Positions 1 to 9,458 are shown, numbered from the stretch's first letter. The stretch: DNA of 39,850 nucleotides from Pandoraea sp. ASV26 (GCF_016428915.1 NZ_JAELTP010000049.1:1-39850); one strand, 5' to 3'. The notes: generated by a model not told the origin, from the letters alone. Numbers and translations: made by a program.

Positions 1-848
1 TGAGCGTCTATCTTTCGCGGGCTGAGGCTTTCGACACTGTCGTCATCGAGTACATCTGGCTCGCGTACCTGGCAGACGCTGTGCCGCCGGGACCAATCAA
101 GGTTCTGGATACTCACGACCTTATGTCGTACCGCGAATATCGCTTCACGGAACTCGGGCTGAAGCACCACATCTCGCTTACGTTGGCCGAGGAGAAATCC
201 CTGCTCGAGAATTTTGACGCCGTCCTCGCCATCCAGGACGTGGAAGCGCGCAAGCTCGAACAGATCCTCGAGAAGCCACTTGTTCTCTGTTGCCCCCACG
301 GGGTCACGGTGCAGACCGAACGCGCGAGTTACCCGCATGAAGGACTGACGCTCGGCTTCGTCGGCGGAAACAGCGATGCGAACTTTGAGGCGATTCGCTG
401 GTTCCTCGACCAGGTCTGGCCAGTGGTATCGCGCTTCGGCGTCTCGCTCAATATCTTTGGCTCCGTATGTTCGCGCCTCGGCGATGTAGAGCCCGGCGTG
501 CGCCTGCGCGGGCTTTCCGAGCGGCTCTCAGATATTTACGAACAGTGCGACGTATTGATTAACCCGATCATTCAGGGCGGTGGCATCAAGATCAAGTCGG
601 TCGAAGCGCTAGCGTTCGGCCGTGCGCTCATCGCCTCGCCGGAGGGGGTCGTCGGCATTCGCGACCCGGAGAGCTCAGGCATCGTCGTGGCCCGCTCGCG
701 CACCGAGTTCATCGACGCGATTCTCGATTTCGCGCGTCATCCCCAAAAGGTGGAGCAGTTCGCCGCCGCTGCATCGAAGGCAGCCCGGATGCAGTTCGAA
801 CCGGCCGTCGCCTTCCTTCCGCTGACGAAGCTGATCGCGGAGCTATAA
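1..848 (+). CDS. glycosyltransferase, GT-B fold (GT4-like), 5' partial
   Basis: The reading frame is open from the left edge (first complete codon at base 3), so the start and most of the N-terminal acceptor domain lie outside. What remains shows the linker and donor-binding half of a GT-B enzyme. GFVGGNSDANFEAI opens the second Rossmann domain, and INPIIQGGGIKIKSVEA carries the glycine-rich loop and conserved Glu that contact the nucleotide-sugar phosphate. A cytoplasmic sugar transferase building the capsule or exopolysaccharide repeat is inferred from family and neighbours. Sugar and linkage cannot be read. The stop lies 2 bases before the next start, so the genes are co-transcribed. Confidence 0.85.
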   Translation, partial: SVYLSRAEAFDTVVIEYIWLAYLADAVPPGPIKVLDTHDLMSYREYRFTELGLKHHISLTLAEEKSLLENFDAVLAIQDVEARKLEQILEKPLVLCCPHGVTVQTERASYPHEGLTLGFVGGNSDANFEAIRWFLDQVWPVVSRFGVSLNIFGSVCSRLGDVEPGVRLRGLSERLSDIYEQCDVLINPIIQGGGIKIKSVEALAFGRALIASPEGVVGIRDPESSGIVVARSRTEFIDAILDFARHPQKVEQFAAAASKAARMQFEPAVAFLPLTKLIAEL

Positions 849-850
849 AC

Positions 851-1936
851 GTGACTTCAATCAAACGCATCGTCGTAACCGGCGATTTCCTTCGACTCAA
901 CGCCAATGGCGACGCGTCGCAAAGCGTCAACATCAAGTGGTTGTATCACCTGATCCGACCCGCACTTCAGCGAGTCGGCGCGCTGCCGATTTCCGTCTTG
1001 GTTGCGACCGGGGACGAGCGGTGTTTTGCTCGTCAATATTACGAGATCAGCGGTCTGCCTCCTTCGCTGGATTCCTGGGTCAAACTGTTCAATGTCCATC
1101 CGGACACTCGTGCGCTCGCGGCGATCCACGATCGTCTGCACGATGCCCTGGTCATCGCTTTCGAGCTTCCCGAGGGAATCCGCAGCGCGTTGGACAGCCT
1201 CGAAATTCCGTACGTCGACTTCACCGTCCATCCGGCGCGCTTCCTTGACGACCTTCTGTTTGGCGTCAGAAGCAACGTGCCGGGCCTTGGCGAAGTGCTG
1301 AGCGAGTTCGTCGTGTTCGATGAAGAGATCTCTCTGGCGGCGGGTCTGGCGATGGCGACGCTCGCAAAACTGCCGCACGTCGCCCCTGTTGCGGGCTTCG
1401 AAAATGTTGCGCTGTTCGCGGGACAGACAACAGACGACAAGGTGCTGATCCGAAACGGCAAGCTTCTCGAGTCGAACGAGTTTCTCGATCAATTCAGCGC
1501 GCTGTGTCAGTCTCACTCGAAGGTGTTGGTGAAGCCCCACCCGTATGCGAAAGACAATCCGATGGTCGTTGCACTGACCCGGCTCTTTCACAACACGGAG
1601 TTGATCAGTACCAACTTCTACCACCTGCTTGCGCAGGAACCGATCACGCATGTGTATAGCATCACCTCCAGTACGTCGATCGAGGCTGCGTATTTCGACA
1701 AGCGCGGTGTTCACCTCGCGCACTATCCGTACGCGTTCTCAGATCACAACGCTTCCGGCGGTCACTATCTGACCATTCGACCCGCGTTCTTCCTGCCGCA
1801 ATTCTGGGGGAAAGTTCTGGGTCAGTTGGCATTGCCGACGCGCTCGTATAAGCCTGTGGAACTGGGCGCCGAGCGCAGCCGGATGCGCAAGAGTATGCGC
1901 AACTTCTGGGGCGCCGATATCTTCGAGACGATCTGA
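851..1936 (+). CDS. capsule polysaccharide biosynthesis protein (KpsS-like glycosyltransferase family)
   Basis: GTG start 2 bases after the preceding stop, 361 residues, no signal peptide. The C-terminal half carries KPHPYA and then SITSSTSIEAAYF. This resembles the Lys-x-His-Pro plus Ser/Glu donor-binding pattern of capsule synthesis proteins of the KpsS/KpsC type, which add Kdo to the lipid terminus of group 2 capsules. The N-terminal half (ADP/CMP-sugar-like fold, VVTGDFLRLNANGD at the start) is less typical. A role in cytoplasmic assembly of the surface polysaccharide fits the neighbouring export gene. Acceptor and donor are unknown, and another glycosyltransferase specificity is possible. 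Confidence 0.7.
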   Translation: MTSIKRIVVTGDFLRLNANGDASQSVNIKWLYHLIRPALQRVGALPISVLVATGDERCFARQYYEISGLPPSLDSWVKLFNVHPDTRALAAIHDRLHDALVIAFELPEGIRSALDSLEIPYVDFTVHPARFLDDLLFGVRSNVPGLGEVLSEFVVFDEEISLAAGLAMATLAKLPHVAPVAGFENVALFAGQTTDDKVLIRNGKLLESNEFLDQFSALCQSHSKVLVKPHPYAKDNPMVVALTRLFHNTELISTNFYHLLAQEPITHVYSITSSTSIEAAYFDKRGVHLAHYPYAFSDHNASGGHYLTIRPAFFLPQFWGKVLGQLALPTRSYKPVELGAERSRMRKSMRNFWGADIFETI

Positions 1937-1995
1937 CGCGACGAGATGTCCATTGCGTGAGCCGGCACGGAAACCCCGTCAGCCATGAACAGAGA

Positions 1996-3180
1996 ATGAA
2001 AGTGATGCAACTCCGACAAACTACTGCATTGGCGACGCTCGTATGCGCCGCCTTCGCGCTGACGTCTTGCAGCGTCGTACCGTCATCGGGCCCCACGGCC
2101 CGGCAAGTCGAATCGGCATCCGAGCCGTCCACCTCCGCGGTTGCTCAGAGCGAAGGCTTCATTCAGATCGTCGATGTCACCGATGACGTAGCCCGGCGCC
2201 TGATCGCCGACGAAAGATCGATCGACTTCGCCTCGACGTTTGGCGGCAAACTTGGCGCGACGCAGCTCCTGGGCGCAGGAGACAGTATCGAGGTGTCGGT
2301 TTGGGAGGCGCCACCTGCCACGCTGTTCGGCATGTCGTCGACGCCTGGCGATGCGTCTGTCGGGTCGAAGGTCACCACGCTGCCGACACAGACTATCGAC
2401 GTCGACGGAAAGATCAGTGTGCCTTTCGTGGGCCCGGTTCAAGCGGCAGGAAAGTCAACCGCGGAGTTGGGAAGGGTTATTGCGGGGCGTCTGAAGGGTA
2501 AGGCAAACGACCCGCAGGTCATCGTGCGACGTGTGCGCAACTCGACATCCTACGTGACGGTTGTGGGTGACGTGGCAAACAGCGCTCGCATGGAATTGAC
2601 CTCCGGCGGAGAACGTCTGCTTGACGCCATTGCCAACGTCGGCGGCACGCGACAAGCCGTCGACAAGACCATGATTCAGCTCACTCGCGGTAGCCGGGTC
2701 GAATCGCTCCCGTTGCAGACGATCATTCGCGATCCGCGCCAGAACGTTCCGCTGCAAGCAGGAGACGTCATTACCGCGCTGTTCCAGCCGCTGAGCTTCA
2801 CGGTGTTGGGCGCCTCCGGAAAGAACGACGAAATCAATTTCGAGGCGCAAGGCATCACGCTCTCGCAAGCGCTCGCGCGTGCGGGTGGCCTCAATGACAG
2901 CCGGTCGGACCCGCGGGGGGTTTTCATTTTTCGTATGGAACGCAAGGATGCGCTGGAGTGGCCAAACGCCCCGGTTCGCGTCACGCCTGAAAATCTCGTC
3001 CCGGTCATCTATCGCGTCAATCTGAAGGATCCTGCTGCATTCTTCGCAACGCAATCGTTCCGCGTGCACAACAAGGATCTCGTCTATATCTCGAATGCAC
3101 CTGCGGCAGAGTTGCAGAAGTTCCTGAACCTCGTATTCACGGTCGTTTATCCGGTGACAAACATTATCCGAACGTATTGA
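1996..3180 (+). CDS. polysaccharide export outer-membrane lipoprotein (Wza/KpsD/BexD family)
   Basis: The protein has 394 residues, the usual size of the short BexD/CtrA-type exporters. A type II signal peptide ends in the lipobox LTSC (Cys25). The polysaccharide export domain follows, with AGDSIEVSVWEAP and IDVDGKISVPFVGPV, then two SLBB-like segments (VTVVGDVANSARMEL and FTVLGASGKNDEI, each followed by a conserved 'LxDAIAxxGG'-like helix). It would form the outer-membrane channel through which capsule leaves the cell. ATG at 1996 is chosen because the signal peptide starts there; GTG at 1957 would add 13 unconvincing residues, and ATG at 2005 is also possible. Confidence 0.88.
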   Translation: MKVMQLRQTTALATLVCAAFALTSCSVVPSSGPTARQVESASEPSTSAVAQSEGFIQIVDVTDDVARRLIADERSIDFASTFGGKLGATQLLGAGDSIEVSVWEAPPATLFGMSSTPGDASVGSKVTTLPTQTIDVDGKISVPFVGPVQAAGKSTAELGRVIAGRLKGKANDPQVIVRRVRNSTSYVTVVGDVANSARMELTSGGERLLDAIANVGGTRQAVDKTMIQLTRGSRVESLPLQTIIRDPRQNVPLQAGDVITALFQPLSFTVLGASGKNDEINFEAQGITLSQALARAGGLNDSRSDPRGVFIFRMERKDALEWPNAPVRVTPENLVPVIYRVNLKDPAAFFATQSFRVHNKDLVYISNAPAAELQKFLNLVFTVVYPVTNIIRTY

Positions 3181-3217
3181 TTGGCAACCCGACGCACCTG
3201 ACATTGCCCTGGACCCT

Positions 3218-4372
3218 ATGAACTCGATCTCCATCAGCCGTAACCTGCACTTTACCGTGGTCGCCGCAGTCTTGATGAGCGGAGCTTCAGCACACGCTGC
3301 CGAGAACACCGCCAGTTGCGCCGGCAGCGATGTCACCTGCGTGGCCGGGAACGTCAAACTGGATCCGAACCGACGCTACTCGACGACGTTGAAGATCACG
3401 AGTTCGAATACCACGCTGGACTGTAACGGCGCGGTCATTGACCTCGAGAACCGGCTGCCATCGGGTATCGAGGTCGACTCACTGGGTTCGCCGCTTAGCA
3501 ACGTCGAAATTCGGAACTGCACGGTACTCAATGCACGCGCCAACGGGATCATGATCGGTTGGAGCGCGCCGGACCGGCAGAAGGCTGAGAAGTACAGCAA
3601 GGAAGATCTGTATCGTCTCACGCCAACCGACGTACGACTGCGCAACGTCAGCGTGCGAAACGCCGGTGCTGTCGGCATTTATCTAGACGACTACGTGACC
3701 CATGCGCTCATCGACCAGAGCCAGATCACCGGGTCGGGCAGCGTCGGGATCTACATCGAACATAGCTCGCGATGGAATACCGTTCAGAATTCGGTCATTG
3801 CCGGCAATGGCGTTGCGCTGCGACGCGAGGGCATTGCCATCGACTCTTCGTTGGGCAACAAGATCCTGCACAACCAGATTTCCGGCAACTTCGCAGGCGG
3901 GGTGTACCTGTACCGGAATTGCTCCGAGCACTACGCAGAAGATCCTAAACAAGCGCGTCGCTGGCAGAGTAGCGACCAGAATACGATCGAACAAAACGAT
4001 ATTTCCGGCGGGCGCACGGGGGTCTGGGTGGCATCCCGTCAAAGTATGGATGTCCGCAGCATGCAATGCGGAAACCCGTACTACGGCGACGGAAAATATT
4101 CGTTGGACTCCGCCAAGCACAACAACGTCGTTGGCAACTCGATTCGCGACACGGATTACGGCGTCATCGTCGAGGACAACGACAACCTTGTGCAGAACAA
4201 CACGCTCACGGACGTTCGCACCATCGGGATAAAGGTGGGCAGCATTGCACGCGACAAATTTCTGAATCAGCCGGTGACTGGCACCCAAGTCATCGGTAAT
4301 CGATTTGTCCGCGTGACCCAACCCATCGCGACCGTGGGCGACGCAAAGATCTCCGGTCAGCAAAACGACTAG
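3218..4372 (+). CDS. secreted right-handed beta-helix protein (NosD / pectate-lyase-like)
   Basis: The protein has 384 residues with a Sec signal peptide cut after about residue 27 (GASAHA-AE). The mature part has recurring beta-helix rungs: short stretches such as NVEIRNCTV, DVRLRNVSVRNAG, HALIDQSQITG, NTVQNSVIAGNG, NKILHNQISGN and NTIEQNDISGG, each with Asn-rich turns. This is the fold of polysaccharide lyases, epimerases and NosD-like proteins. In a capsule cluster it may trim, epimerise or hold the polymer in the periplasm, but no catalytic residues can be assigned by eye. It lies 37 bases after the export lipoprotein gene and is probably co-transcribed. Confidence 0.75.
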   Translation: MNSISISRNLHFTVVAAVLMSGASAHAAENTASCAGSDVTCVAGNVKLDPNRRYSTTLKITSSNTTLDCNGAVIDLENRLPSGIEVDSLGSPLSNVEIRNCTVLNARANGIMIGWSAPDRQKAEKYSKEDLYRLTPTDVRLRNVSVRNAGAVGIYLDDYVTHALIDQSQITGSGSVGIYIEHSSRWNTVQNSVIAGNGVALRREGIAIDSSLGNKILHNQISGNFAGGVYLYRNCSEHYAEDPKQARRWQSSDQNTIEQNDISGGRTGVWVASRQSMDVRSMQCGNPYYGDGKYSLDSAKHNNVVGNSIRDTDYGVIVEDNDNLVQNNTLTDVRTIGIKVGSIARDKFLNQPVTGTQVIGNRFVRVTQPIATVGDAKISGQQND

Positions 4373-4446
4373 CCAGGCAATGCGCCGTTCTTTCCATGCG
4401 GCTCCGGTCCCGACCGGTGCCCGGAGTCGCGCGAAGACGCACCGTC

Positions 4447-5622
4447 ATGTCCACCAGATTTCCGCCGATCCTTTTAGACGTATCTCGCCTCATCACTCGA
4501 CTCGCCGAGAGGAAGCTTCCTACCGGGGTCGATAGAGTGAGCATCGAGTACGTTCGCCGCTACGGCATGCTGAGTAACACGCGCGCCGTGCTGTCGGAAT
4601 CTGGGTATAGCGCAATACTGTCGCACGCCGAGTCTCGGCGTGCCTTTGATCTCATCCTGGATCAGCGTCAACCATCGGCCGGAGGTGCGCGGCGGGTCAT
4701 CGCCAAAGCCGTGTGGCAATTTCTAAGGACGCGCCCATGCGTCGAACGTGGCATTTTGCTGCATACGAGCCACTCCGGGCTCGAGCGCGAAAGGTACTTG
4801 CTCGATATGCGCCGGCGTGGCGTTCGTCCCGTAGTACTCGTGCATGATCTGATTCCCGTGACACACGAGGAATACTGCCGCCCGGGAGTCAAGAAAACGC
4901 ACCGGCAGCGCGTTCACTTTGCCCTCAAGCATGCGAGCGGCATTCTCGCCAACTCGCAGGACACGCTCGATACGCTCGCAGCCGAAGCCGATCGGCAGGC
5001 GATGAAAATACCTATGTCCGCAGTGGCACGGTTGGCGTCCGGCATTACGTCGCGTATTGAGACGGTACGTCCGTGCGAGCGCCCGTACTTCGTTATGCTC
5101 GGGACCATCGAGCCGCGCAAGAATCACTGGTTCATCCTGCATGTGTGGCGTCGGTTGGTCGAGGCATTGGGCCATTCCGCACCAATGTTGTTCATCATCG
5201 GGCGCCGCGGCTGGGAATGCGAGAACGTCGTCGATCTGCTTGAGCGTTGTGAGCCTCTGCGCGAGCACGTCGTCGAGCTTCCCGATTGCAATGATGCCGA
5301 GCTGCACGCCTATCTCGGCCACGCGCAGGCGCTACTCTTCCCCTCATTCGTCGAAGGCTATGGCATGCCGCTCGTCGAAGCGCTCTCACTTGGCGTTCCG
5401 GTTCTTGCGAGCGACCTCAAGGTGTTCCGGGAAATCGCAGGCATCACACCCGACTATCTCGATCCGTTGGATGGTCCTTCATGGTTTCAGAAAATCCGCT
5501 CATACGCTGCGCAGGCAAGTGCAGAGCGCGATGCCCAGTTGATGCGCATTTCGCAGTTCCGTGCGCCGACCTGGGCCGAGCACTTCCAGAACGTCGATCG
5601 TCTGCTCGATAGGTTGGCCTGA
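4447..5622 (+). CDS. glycosyltransferase family 4 (GT1/GT4 superfamily)
   Basis: The protein has 391 residues with both GT-B domains. PILLDVSRLITR lies at the start, VVLVHDLIPVTHEEYC in the acceptor domain, and YFVMLGTIEPRKNHW (the EPRKN donor-domain motif) at mid-length. FVEGYGMPLVEALSLGVPV gives the E-x7-E sugar-nucleotide site. A GT4 enzyme of this type (mannosyl or rhamnosyl transferase-like) would extend the capsule repeat in the cytoplasm. ATG at 4447 is preferred over ATG at 4396 because the extra residues are basic and unlike the family. The stop is 1 base before the next start. Confidence 0.85.
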   Translation: MSTRFPPILLDVSRLITRLAERKLPTGVDRVSIEYVRRYGMLSNTRAVLSESGYSAILSHAESRRAFDLILDQRQPSAGGARRVIAKAVWQFLRTRPCVERGILLHTSHSGLERERYLLDMRRRGVRPVVLVHDLIPVTHEEYCRPGVKKTHRQRVHFALKHASGILANSQDTLDTLAAEADRQAMKIPMSAVARLASGITSRIETVRPCERPYFVMLGTIEPRKNHWFILHVWRRLVEALGHSAPMLFIIGRRGWECENVVDLLERCEPLREHVVELPDCNDAELHAYLGHAQALLFPSFVEGYGMPLVEALSLGVPVLASDLKVFREIAGITPDYLDPLDGPSWFQKIRSYAAQASAERDAQLMRISQFRAPTWAEHFQNVDRLLDRLA

Positions 5623-5623
5623 C

Positions 5624-7666
5624 ATGGCGCATTCGGGCGACGTCACGCCACCGCCGGGCTCCGCGCCCCCATCGGTGACGCATTTTCCTGCGGGCACCGA
5701 TATCGTAGCGAAACAACCCGTTGGCAGACGCACTACGGCGACCCGGCGTCCGCCAGGGGCTGGCAGGGTGCCGATCGCACCGCGCGCCACGAGACGATCC
5801 CCGGCACTCGCCTGGTTCGCACGCGATGCAGGAGATCCGTGTTCAGACCGATTCGCGCGCCTGCTCGATCGAACGTTGTTGTCACTGGCAGCGGCAACGC
5901 CAGCGCAAGTGCACGGTGATGAATTGCGGACGTTGATGGCTCGCGCGCGCACGCTTTGCGCGTTTGATTCCATCGACAAAGCATGCGGGAGCGTACCGGA
6001 ACGACTCGGGAGAGGGTTGCCGACCCGGGTGCTGTTGATAGACGAGCGAGTGTCGGTGCCCGGCGCGGCATGGCGTGGACGTCAGCGCGTGACGGCGTTT
6101 CGTCGCCTCGTCGCCCGAGCGTTGGCCGCCCACCCCGTTGCGGAATTCTGGATTGCCCGCTCTGCGGGGGACGGCAGCGGACGCTGGCTTTCCGAGTGCT
6201 TCGCAGGTCGTTTGCCCGAGCCGCTTCGATTCGCTGACGATCGCACTACGGTTTGCCAGATGATCGAGTCCGCCGACCACGTGTACACGGTGTCCGCCCC
6301 GGAAGGGATGCATGCATTGCTCGCGGACGTTCCACTGCATGTGCAGGGAACGCCGTATTACGCCGGTTGGGGGCTCACTCACGATGCGTATCCGAGACCC
6401 GAACGGCGCTCGCGCCCTAGCGTTGCCATGCTTTTTTACGCCGTATTCTGTCGCCTCGCCAGCTACCGCGATCCATCATCGCGGGCGCGAGGGAATTTGG
6501 GGGCGTTGCTCGACTGCATCGCCTTGCAGCGGTCCGTCCAGCAGCGCTATGCGGCAATTCCCAACGTTGTCGGAATCCGATTCCAGTTATGGAAGCGCCG
6601 TTTCGCCACCCCCTTCCTTGGCGCCGGTGGCCGCTCACTCAGGTGGACCGACGACCCCGCTGCGGTTTCAAGCGAGGAGTGTGCGGCACTATGGGGAGCC
6701 CGCGACGCTCATGCTTTGCCGGCCAAGGCTCGCTATGTCCGCATCGAAGACGGATTCCTGCATTCGACGGGCCTTGGTTCCGACCTGAGTGCACCACTCA
6801 GTCAGGTCGTCGATACGCTCGGGATCTACTTTGATCCGACCCGTCCGAGCGATTTGAATCGCCTGCTAAACAGGGCGACATTCGACGAGGCGGAACTGGC
6901 ACGGGCTGCCGCGTTACGCGCGCGAATTGTCGCCGAAGGGCTGACCAAATATAACCTGGGCCGACGCCGGCCTGACTGGCAGTTGCCGGCCGGACGAACG
7001 GTCGTACTGGTCCCGGGGCAGGTTGCCGACGACGCGTCGGTTCGCCTCGGCACCCGTGGTATCTCGACGGCAGAGGCGCTACTCGAGGCGGTGCGGGTAG
7101 CCCGCCCGGATGCGTGGATCATCTACAAGCCACATCCGGACGTGCTCTCCGGGAATCGTCGTGGCCTTGTCTACGCGGCAAGGCACGCCGACAGGGTCGA
7201 CACGACATGCGATCTCATCTCTCTCATCGAGATTGCGGACGAGGTTCACACGTTGTCGTCACTCGCTGGTTTCGAAGCATTGTTACGCGGCAAGAAGGTC
7301 CGTACGTATGGCATGCCGTTCTACGCGGGATGGGGACTCACTGACGATGTCCTCCCGTCGTTGCCGTCGCGTGAGCGCACGCTGACGCTGGATATGCTGA
7401 CTGCGGGGGTGCTGCTGCGCTACCCCTTGTATTGGGATTGGCGGCTCATGCTCTTTACTACGCCGGAGCATGTCGTAGATTTACTGGCAGAGCATGCCGG
7501 ACGTCCGTTGCGTTCGGTGGCGGGAGATCGTCTGCGGCTCGCTCGCAAAGCCTGGCGCTGGATGCGAAATCTCTGCGCGTATGTCATCTGGCGCAGGCAA
7601 GCGCGATCGTCAACTCGTCGCGACAGGCCGAATCAGATATCAGCCTCCAACGACTTGTCTTTTTGA
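5624..7666 (+). CDS. capsule polysaccharide biosynthesis protein, KpsC-like, with degenerate first module
   Basis: The protein has 680 residues, the usual length for KpsC, the two-module beta-Kdo transferase that builds the linker of group 2 capsules. The second module is complete. It has YVRIEDGFLHSTGLG, LGIYFDPTRPS, VVLVPGQVADDASV, IIYKPHPD, SSLAGFEALLRG and PFYAGWGLTDD. The first module keeps only the back half, with VLLIDERVSVPGAAW in place of the DQ..DAS motif, IARSAGD where Lys-x-His-Pro-Asp should be, then GTPYYAGWGLTHD. Its front half is replaced by about 130 Pro/Arg/Ala-rich residues. ATG at 5624, one base after the previous stop, fits an operon. One transferase activity may be lost. 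Confidence 0.82.
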   Translation: MAHSGDVTPPPGSAPPSVTHFPAGTDIVAKQPVGRRTTATRRPPGAGRVPIAPRATRRSPALAWFARDAGDPCSDRFARLLDRTLLSLAAATPAQVHGDELRTLMARARTLCAFDSIDKACGSVPERLGRGLPTRVLLIDERVSVPGAAWRGRQRVTAFRRLVARALAAHPVAEFWIARSAGDGSGRWLSECFAGRLPEPLRFADDRTTVCQMIESADHVYTVSAPEGMHALLADVPLHVQGTPYYAGWGLTHDAYPRPERRSRPSVAMLFYAVFCRLASYRDPSSRARGNLGALLDCIALQRSVQQRYAAIPNVVGIRFQLWKRRFATPFLGAGGRSLRWTDDPAAVSSEECAALWGARDAHALPAKARYVRIEDGFLHSTGLGSDLSAPLSQVVDTLGIYFDPTRPSDLNRLLNRATFDEAELARAAALRARIVAEGLTKYNLGRRRPDWQLPAGRTVVLVPGQVADDASVRLGTRGISTAEALLEAVRVARPDAWIIYKPHPDVLSGNRRGLVYAARHADRVDTTCDLISLIEIADEVHTLSSLAGFEALLRGKKVRTYGMPFYAGWGLTDDVLPSLPSRERTLTLDMLTAGVLLRYPLYWDWRLMLFTTPEHVVDLLAEHAGRPLRSVAGDRLRLARKAWRWMRNLCAYVIWRRQARSSTRRDRPNQISASNDLSF

Positions 7667-7770
7667 GCGACTCCGGGCATTAGCACCTATCCGGTAGTGC
7701 TTTGCGAGGGGAGTTACGCGCCCTCCCGATGCCTAGCCGGCAACGGTCCAGCGACGACAACGATGAGGAT

Positions 7771-7786
7771 GAGGGCTTTCGCCCTC
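7771..7786. terminator. hairpin between convergent genes
   Basis: A perfect 6-bp stem GAGGGC / GCCCTC with a 4-base loop lies between the converging ends of the KpsC-like gene (7,666, + strand) and the lipoprotein gene (7,845, - strand). There is no clear T tract, so it may work only weakly or with Rho. A second, looser GAGGG / CCCTC pairing lies just upstream near 7,710. The rest of 7,667-7,844 shows no gene. Confidence 0.45.
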
Positions 7787-7844
7787 CCCCGCATTCACGT
7801 TCCTGTACTTTAACGCTTCGTGCGCTCGGCGCTGGACAGCCCGA

Positions 7845-8375
7845 TTAGCGCGTGGTCATGCCGACCGGTGGCTGGACGCGTTGAATCGTGTTCACTTGAA
7901 CGCCGGCAAGCGTGGCGATGCCATTCGCGGCGTCGGACCCCACGTTCTCGGCAACGAGACCGATGCCGTTGATCGTAGTACGCGCGGTGTCTTCAACGGT
8001 GTAAGTGTTACCAGCCACCTCCACACGCGCCTTGATATGGTCGCTGCCAGCCAGGACGCCCAACAACACCCGGGCGGCGGTCGAGCGAGCGTTGTACTCC
8101 TCAAACGTGATCTTGACCGGAACACCGTTCGGCGTCACGGGCATGCCATTCTTGTCCGCCTGGGTTTTGAATGCAGTAATCAACCCGGATTTCACGTCGT
8201 CGGCAACGTCAAGTCCGCTCGTCTCGATGGTCGGTACCGCCACACCTCGCTTCAGGGTCGCGGCGACCGCCGGGTCTACGGGACGAGAAGCGTCGGGCCC
8301 GGAGGAAGTCGCGCATCCGGACAGCACGAAAATCAGACTCACGAGTGCAGCGTTGGAAAAATGACGTACGTTCAT
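7845..8375 (-). CDS. small outer-membrane or periplasmic lipoprotein, unknown function
   Basis: The protein has 176 residues. MNVRHFSNAALVSLIFVLSG is a lipoprotein signal peptide with Cys at residue 21 (LSGC). The start at 8375 is fixed by a strong ribosome site GGAGGT 6 bases upstream; an upstream ATG in the same frame lacks one. The mature part (GVAVPTIETSGLDVADDVKS, VPVKITFEEYNARSTAAR, HIKARVEVAGNTYTVEDTAR) has the alternating pattern of a small mixed alpha/beta lipoprotein, but I do not recognise the family. It is a single-gene unit between the capsule cluster and the CDI library, with no visible link to either. The upstream 8,376-8,560 holds no gene. Confidence 0.75.
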   Translation of the reverse strand: MNVRHFSNAALVSLIFVLSGCATSSGPDASRPVDPAVAATLKRGVAVPTIETSGLDVADDVKSGLITAFKTQADKNGMPVTPNGVPVKITFEEYNARSTAARVLLGVLAGSDHIKARVEVAGNTYTVEDTARTTINGIGLVAENVGSDAANGIATLAGVQVNTIQRVQPPVGMTTR

Positions 8376-8583
8376 GCAATTACCTCCATTCTTTGGATTC
8401 ATGAATTGCTCCGGGGACTGCCGCAGTACGTCGCTCGCCCGCGCTTTCCGTGTTCCCCGCAAGACCGCTCGCACCTTCTCTATCAGCGGGTCCTGACGGC
8501 ATCACCCCAGATTCTCCGGCCAACGAGAATCAGCCGAGACAGAGCATTACGGAAGCGAAGTCGACTTTCTTTAGGCTCCCGAT

Positions 8584-8969
8584 TCAATTTTTTAAAATAA
8601 TTGCGAGCGTCGCCACGATCCAGAGACCACCGCCGAAGCTTCCCGTCGAGATGCCCAGCCCATCGGTACCGTTGAACGTGATGCCACTGGTCAGGCCCGC
8701 CGTAATGGCGGACACTGCGCCCCCTGCAGGACGTCCCCGGATTTGAGCGTGCCATTCGTTGTCAGCCGCGAAGCAACCGAGTTGAACACCTCCGCGCCAA
8801 ATGCGGAGGCCCTCGCGTTGCCTACCGTACCCGAAGCGAACCACCGGCTCGACAACACCCCGCCGGTTAGCGCGGTACCGTCAAGCTCAGCAGCGCCCGC
8901 TGTAGCGCCGTCGGCCAACAATGCAGTGAATCGTTGGAAACCCTGGTTCATCGAAAAGCCCACCATCAT
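8584..8969 (-). pseudogene. displaced fragment of a cdiA 3' body (DUF637-like region), frameshifted
   Basis: Two overlapping - strand frames together match a stretch of the live CdiA. TGGVLSSRWFASGTVGNARA here matches TGGLLSSGMFAAGTLGNAMA there, and LTAGLTSGITFNGTDGLG matches LTAGLTRGITFSDADGFG. The frames meet at a run of five C (8,720-8,724; G on the coding strand). One more base would restore a continuous reading, so a single-base loss is inferred. After GISTG the similarity stops. The fragment starts within a few bases of the stop of the immunity gene at 8,966, as expected if an older cdiA tip was pushed aside. It is more diverged than the copy at 10.9-12.2 kb. Confidence 0.75.
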
Positions 8970-9364
8970 TCACCCCACCAGCGCTCAAACTGAGAAAATT
9001 CCCTTTTTATTTGTGCAACGAGTTCATCGTCGATTGGTGCATCGCATGAAAGCACTGCAACCGTTCCATCAATCGCATGCCGTCTCATCTGCCAGAGCAA
9101 TTTTTTCGGGGAATTGAATACGTCAATTTTGAAGGAGAAATCACCCTCCATATCGACGAGGCTAGGAGAAACCTCTCCTGCGACAAGTCCCTCAACGAAA
9201 GAGTCCCAAGCCGCGCATTCAAACCACACGTGGCCACGATAGTGAAAATCATGGGAAAACTGATGCACACCCACTTCGAGCAGCACCTTCATGGAAGGTA
9301 TCATTTCGTCGATCTCGATGACATCGAAGTGCAATCGAAACGGTCTTTCGATTTTGATTTCCAT
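8966..9364 (-). CDS. orphan CDI immunity protein, toxin missing
   Basis: The protein has 132 residues with no signal peptide. MEIKIERPFRLHFDVIEIDE is a compact soluble start, and ATG at 9364 is chosen over a longer, less conserved-looking extension to 9448. I do not recognise the family. Immunity identity is inferred from size, cytosolic character, low-GC base use unlike the capsule genes, and position directly downstream of another toxin/immunity pair in the displaced-module region. No toxin segment or GCCACAAACA junction precedes it, so its partner has been lost. It may be an extra immunity gene kept against neighbours. Confidence 0.55.
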   Translation of the reverse strand: MEIKIERPFRLHFDVIEIDEMIPSMKVLLEVGVHQFSHDFHYRGHVWFECAAWDSFVEGLVAGEVSPSLVDMEGDFSFKIDVFNSPKKLLWQMRRHAIDGTVAVLSCDAPIDDELVAQIKREFSQFERWWGE

Positions 9365-9458
9365 TGATAATTTTACTTTCCGGCATGTAAGGAGTGGATT
9401 AGCGCTGGAAATTGCCTCGGCTGTCTCGGCACGAACATCATGTCTCAAACTTTACTTC

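Noticed and set aside
857-1723. Long open frame on the - strand opposite the KpsS-like gene
   Set aside because: It is an Arg-rich shadow of the + strand gene, which has recognisable motifs and tight operon spacing.
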